This document shows positions 62,166 to 64,000 of a DNA stretch of 64,000 bases, in pieces. The stretch comes from Ureibacillus manganicus DSM 26584. Its GTDB lineage: Bacteria > Bacillota > Bacilli > Bacillales_A > Planococcaceae. Positions within the stretch are counted from its first letter, which is position 1, and every line of letters starts with the position of its first letter. A program made the translations under genes and the position numbers. The stretch is taken from assembly GCF_000772945.1 (NCBI RefSeq), contig NZ_JPVN01000015.1, positions 1-64,000 of the forward strand, given 5' to 3'. The notes under the pieces are model-generated. The model saw only the letters and a list, made by a program, of their open reading frames with translations, searched no databases and was not told where the DNA came from.

Positions 62166-64000
62166 TTATTCTGAAATTAATCCGTAAGCAGAAATATTTT
62201 TAATTCTTCTTGATACTAAAATAATGACAATATAGGACAATATTAGAATCCCTATACAAAGTATAAGTATACTTGGTAAGTGAATAATAAATTCTAATCG
62301 TTTAACTCCTGCACTTGAAAGTAGTACGGAAAGCATTGGGTTTGTGAAATAGTATCCAAGCACTCCACCAACTGCTACTCCTGTAATGATTACTGGCAAA
62401 AAGCTGATTGATATTTGATTCATCAATTGTATCGTGGAATAACCGATTGCTTTCATTACACCAAACTCTTTCTTCCGCTTAATAATCATTGTTTTAATGA
62501 CAAGATATAGGATCATTACAACAACTAATACAGTAATGATAAATACCATCACCATAACTGCAAACACTGCAGATGTGTACATGCCTGTTTGGCTTTCAAT
62601 ATTTTCATCAATATCTAACACTTCAACTATTTGGTCCCCATATTGTTCCTGAAGATTTTTTATAAAGTCTTTATTTGCTATACCATCCAGATAAACATAT
62701 AAGATCCACCCTTTATAGTCGGAATACAAAGTCTGTATACCTTCCATAGTCAAAGCTGCAACCGTGCCGCCATTACCCATCGCTTGGCTAAGACCTGTTA
62801 TTATATAATCAGATGCTTCACTTCCGTATTTTACCTCTACTGTATCCCCAATCCCCTTGTTAATCTGATTTGAAACAATCCAGGAAATCGAGATTTCATT
62901 ATCGTACTTTGGTTGGCGCCCTTCATAAACAATATTATTCTCCAGCTCATCATATTGTTTCGTAATATTTGTATATACCGTGTGATCATCTATTTCGGTT
63001 TTTATCATATCTAATATATTCACTTTTCTTACATGATCCATTTGTTCAATATCATTTATAAGAACTTCTGTATCAGTTTCTGATTTCACCACGATATAAA
63101 CATTCGCAGGTTCGGAACCGAATAAATTAATAAAAGCTGTTTTGTCAGTAGCTACATTATAATAAAGTACTACTGAGAAAATAGATGCAAATGTTAACGC
63201 TATAATAATTAATAAAATCATTAGATTTTGTTTTGCATTTGCGATCGTTGATTTAGTAGCAAGTAAAAAATGCAGTCCACCTTTTGCTTTCTCTAATGGA
63301 AGATGATTTCTCTTGAAGTTGTGTGTTAGTAAACCTCCACGGAGTGCAGCTACTGGTACAATTTTTCTGACACGATATGCAGATAGTAAAGAAACGACTA
63401 AAACACTAAATGCTACAAGGAACATACTGATTAGATTAATTATTAAATCAAAAGTTTGAATCCATATTAATCCTGATAATGTTGAAATAATTCCTCCAAA
63501 TATCGGCATTAGAACATATGACAAGGCAATACCAATAACACTACCGCTTAAGGCTATGATGATAAATTGAAGAATAATAGAAGAAAGAATCTGTCTGCTA
63601 GTATAGCCAATTGCTTTAAGTACTCCAATATTGGCCATTCCATCTTCAATGCTATTTGTAACTCTGAATCTAATGACGATTAGTGAAACAAGCACAATAA
63701 TTATTGCAAAGGCTACTAATATTGTCGCTACCATATTAACAGTTAGGGTGTTTACACCTTTCACCAATTCGAAATCTAATCCCCAAATGTAAGAATTCGA
63801 TTCTTCTGTTAATCGCTGATATTTATTTATAAAGTTGTTTTTAAATTTTGCTGATTGCGTTAGATCTTCCATAATTGCAGAAATAATAATCGCATCTGAT
63901 TGAGTATCTAGTTCATCTTTCAAGTTTGAATAAGCAATTTCTGGTAGCATAAATTTAATAACTCCGATATTATTTGTCCCCATCATTGTTGTTTCAAGGA
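62166..64000 (-). CDS. FtsX-type ABC transporter permease (partial)
   Basis: At least 611 codons of a large permease whose N-terminus lies beyond the right edge; the frame stays open to the last base. Two FtsX blocks are visible: helices around MVATILVAFAIIIVLVSLIVIRFRV and GVLKAIGYTSRQILSSIILQF, then an extracellular stretch (DKTAFINLFGSEPANVYIVVK onward) and a second block near VMKAIGYSTIQLMNQISISF with a final helix pair. This resembles MacB/FtsX-type exporters of peptides or lipids. The ATPase gene is probably outside the window. Confidence 0.88.
   Translation of the reverse strand, partial: LETTMMGTNNIGVIKFMLPEIAYSNLKDELDTQSDAIIISAIMEDLTQSAKFKNNFINKYQRLTEESNSYIWGLDFELVKGVNTLTVNMVATILVAFAIIIVLVSLIVIRFRVTNSIEDGMANIGVLKAIGYTSRQILSSIILQFIIIALSGSVIGIALSYVLMPIFGGIISTLSGLIWIQTFDLIINLISMFLVAFSVLVVSLLSAYRVRKIVPVAALRGGLLTHNFKRNHLPLEKAKGGLHFLLATKSTIANAKQNLMILLIIIALTFASIFSVVLYYNVATDKTAFINLFGSEPANVYIVVKSETDTEVLINDIEQMDHVRKVNILDMIKTEIDDHTVYTNITKQYDELENNIVYEGRQPKYDNEISISWIVSNQINKGIGDTVEVKYGSEASDYIITGLSQAMGNGGTVAALTMEGIQTLYSDYKGWILYVYLDGIANKDFIKNLQEQYGDQIVEVLDIDENIESQTGMYTSAVFAVMVMVFIITVLVVVMILYLVIKTMIIKRKKEFGVMKAIGYSTIQLMNQISISFLPVIITGVAVGGVLGYYFTNPMLSVLLSSAGVKRLEFIIHLPSILILCIGILILSYIVIILVSRRIKNISAYGLISE

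Noticed and set aside
1-64000. CRISPR array, prophage, transposase, tRNA or rRNA genes
   Set aside because: No regularly spaced repeats, phage structural genes, transposases or recognisable RNA genes were seen while reading both strands.

Overview
The window is AT-rich, densely packed, low-GC Gram-positive DNA. Nearly every gene has a recognisable Bacillus-type counterpart: ppaC, niaP, thrCB, yclNOPQ, hflX, ykaA-pit, yeeI, yfkJ, opuA, yjlC-ndh, oppABCDF and vmlR. AGGAGG-type ribosome binding sites, many rho-independent terminators, Fur boxes and one good sigma-G-type (forespore) promoter point to an aerobic endospore-former of the order Bacillales. The feel is Lysinibacillus/Solibacillus-like (Caryophanaceae), but the genus is inference. 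I see no rRNA, tRNA, CRISPR, prophage or intact insertion sequence. The window reads as ordinary chromosome with a more accessory right half.

Left part (1-30 kb): inorganic pyrophosphatase ppaC, an RpiR-type regulator, the niacin transporter niaP, divergent threonine genes thrC-thrB (no hom), a ZIP metal transporter and a PAP2 phosphatase. Then come the Fur-controlled petrobactin-type siderophore uptake genes yclNOP and yclQ, a lipoprotein, the ribosome-associated GTPase hflX, a methyltransferase, the phosphate transporter pair ykaA-pit, an MMPL exporter, a small membrane-protein operon, an AI-2E-family permease and an M3 oligopeptidase. Two chemotaxis-type signal transducers (one membrane-bound with a Cache sensor, one soluble), YebC/PmpR, a low-molecular-weight phosphatase, PlsC, RlmA-type rRNA methyltransferase and a manganese catalase follow.

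Middle (31-50 kb): an OpuA glycine-betaine importer (ATPase, permease and two binding proteins that are circular permutations of each other) preceded by a BusR-type regulator, so osmolyte uptake is probably tied to c-di-AMP. Next are a MerR-TipAS drug sensor with an apparent internal translation start, a type III polyketide synthase with its ICMT-like methyltransferase, yjlC-ndh with a possible Rex site, an Fsr-type MFS pump, a DedA protein and the oligopeptide importer oppABCDF.

Right part (50-64 kb): PadR plus a HAAS membrane protein, a frameshifted TauE/SafE exporter gene, a Mef-like MFS pump, a FusB-type EF-G-binding protein and a large multi-hairpin intergenic element. Then an EAL / CBS-GGDEF c-di-GMP gene pair, the ribosome-protection ABC-F gene vmlR with a complete-looking attenuator leader (24-codon uORF, antiterminator and terminator), a ketosynthase III / acyl-CoA ligase pair, a 760-bp region with very small genes including one behind a sigma-G-type promoter, and a partial FtsX-type ABC permease. 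Several right-half genes are ribosome-protection, efflux or drug-sensing functions, which suggests intrinsic defence against ribosome-targeting compounds.
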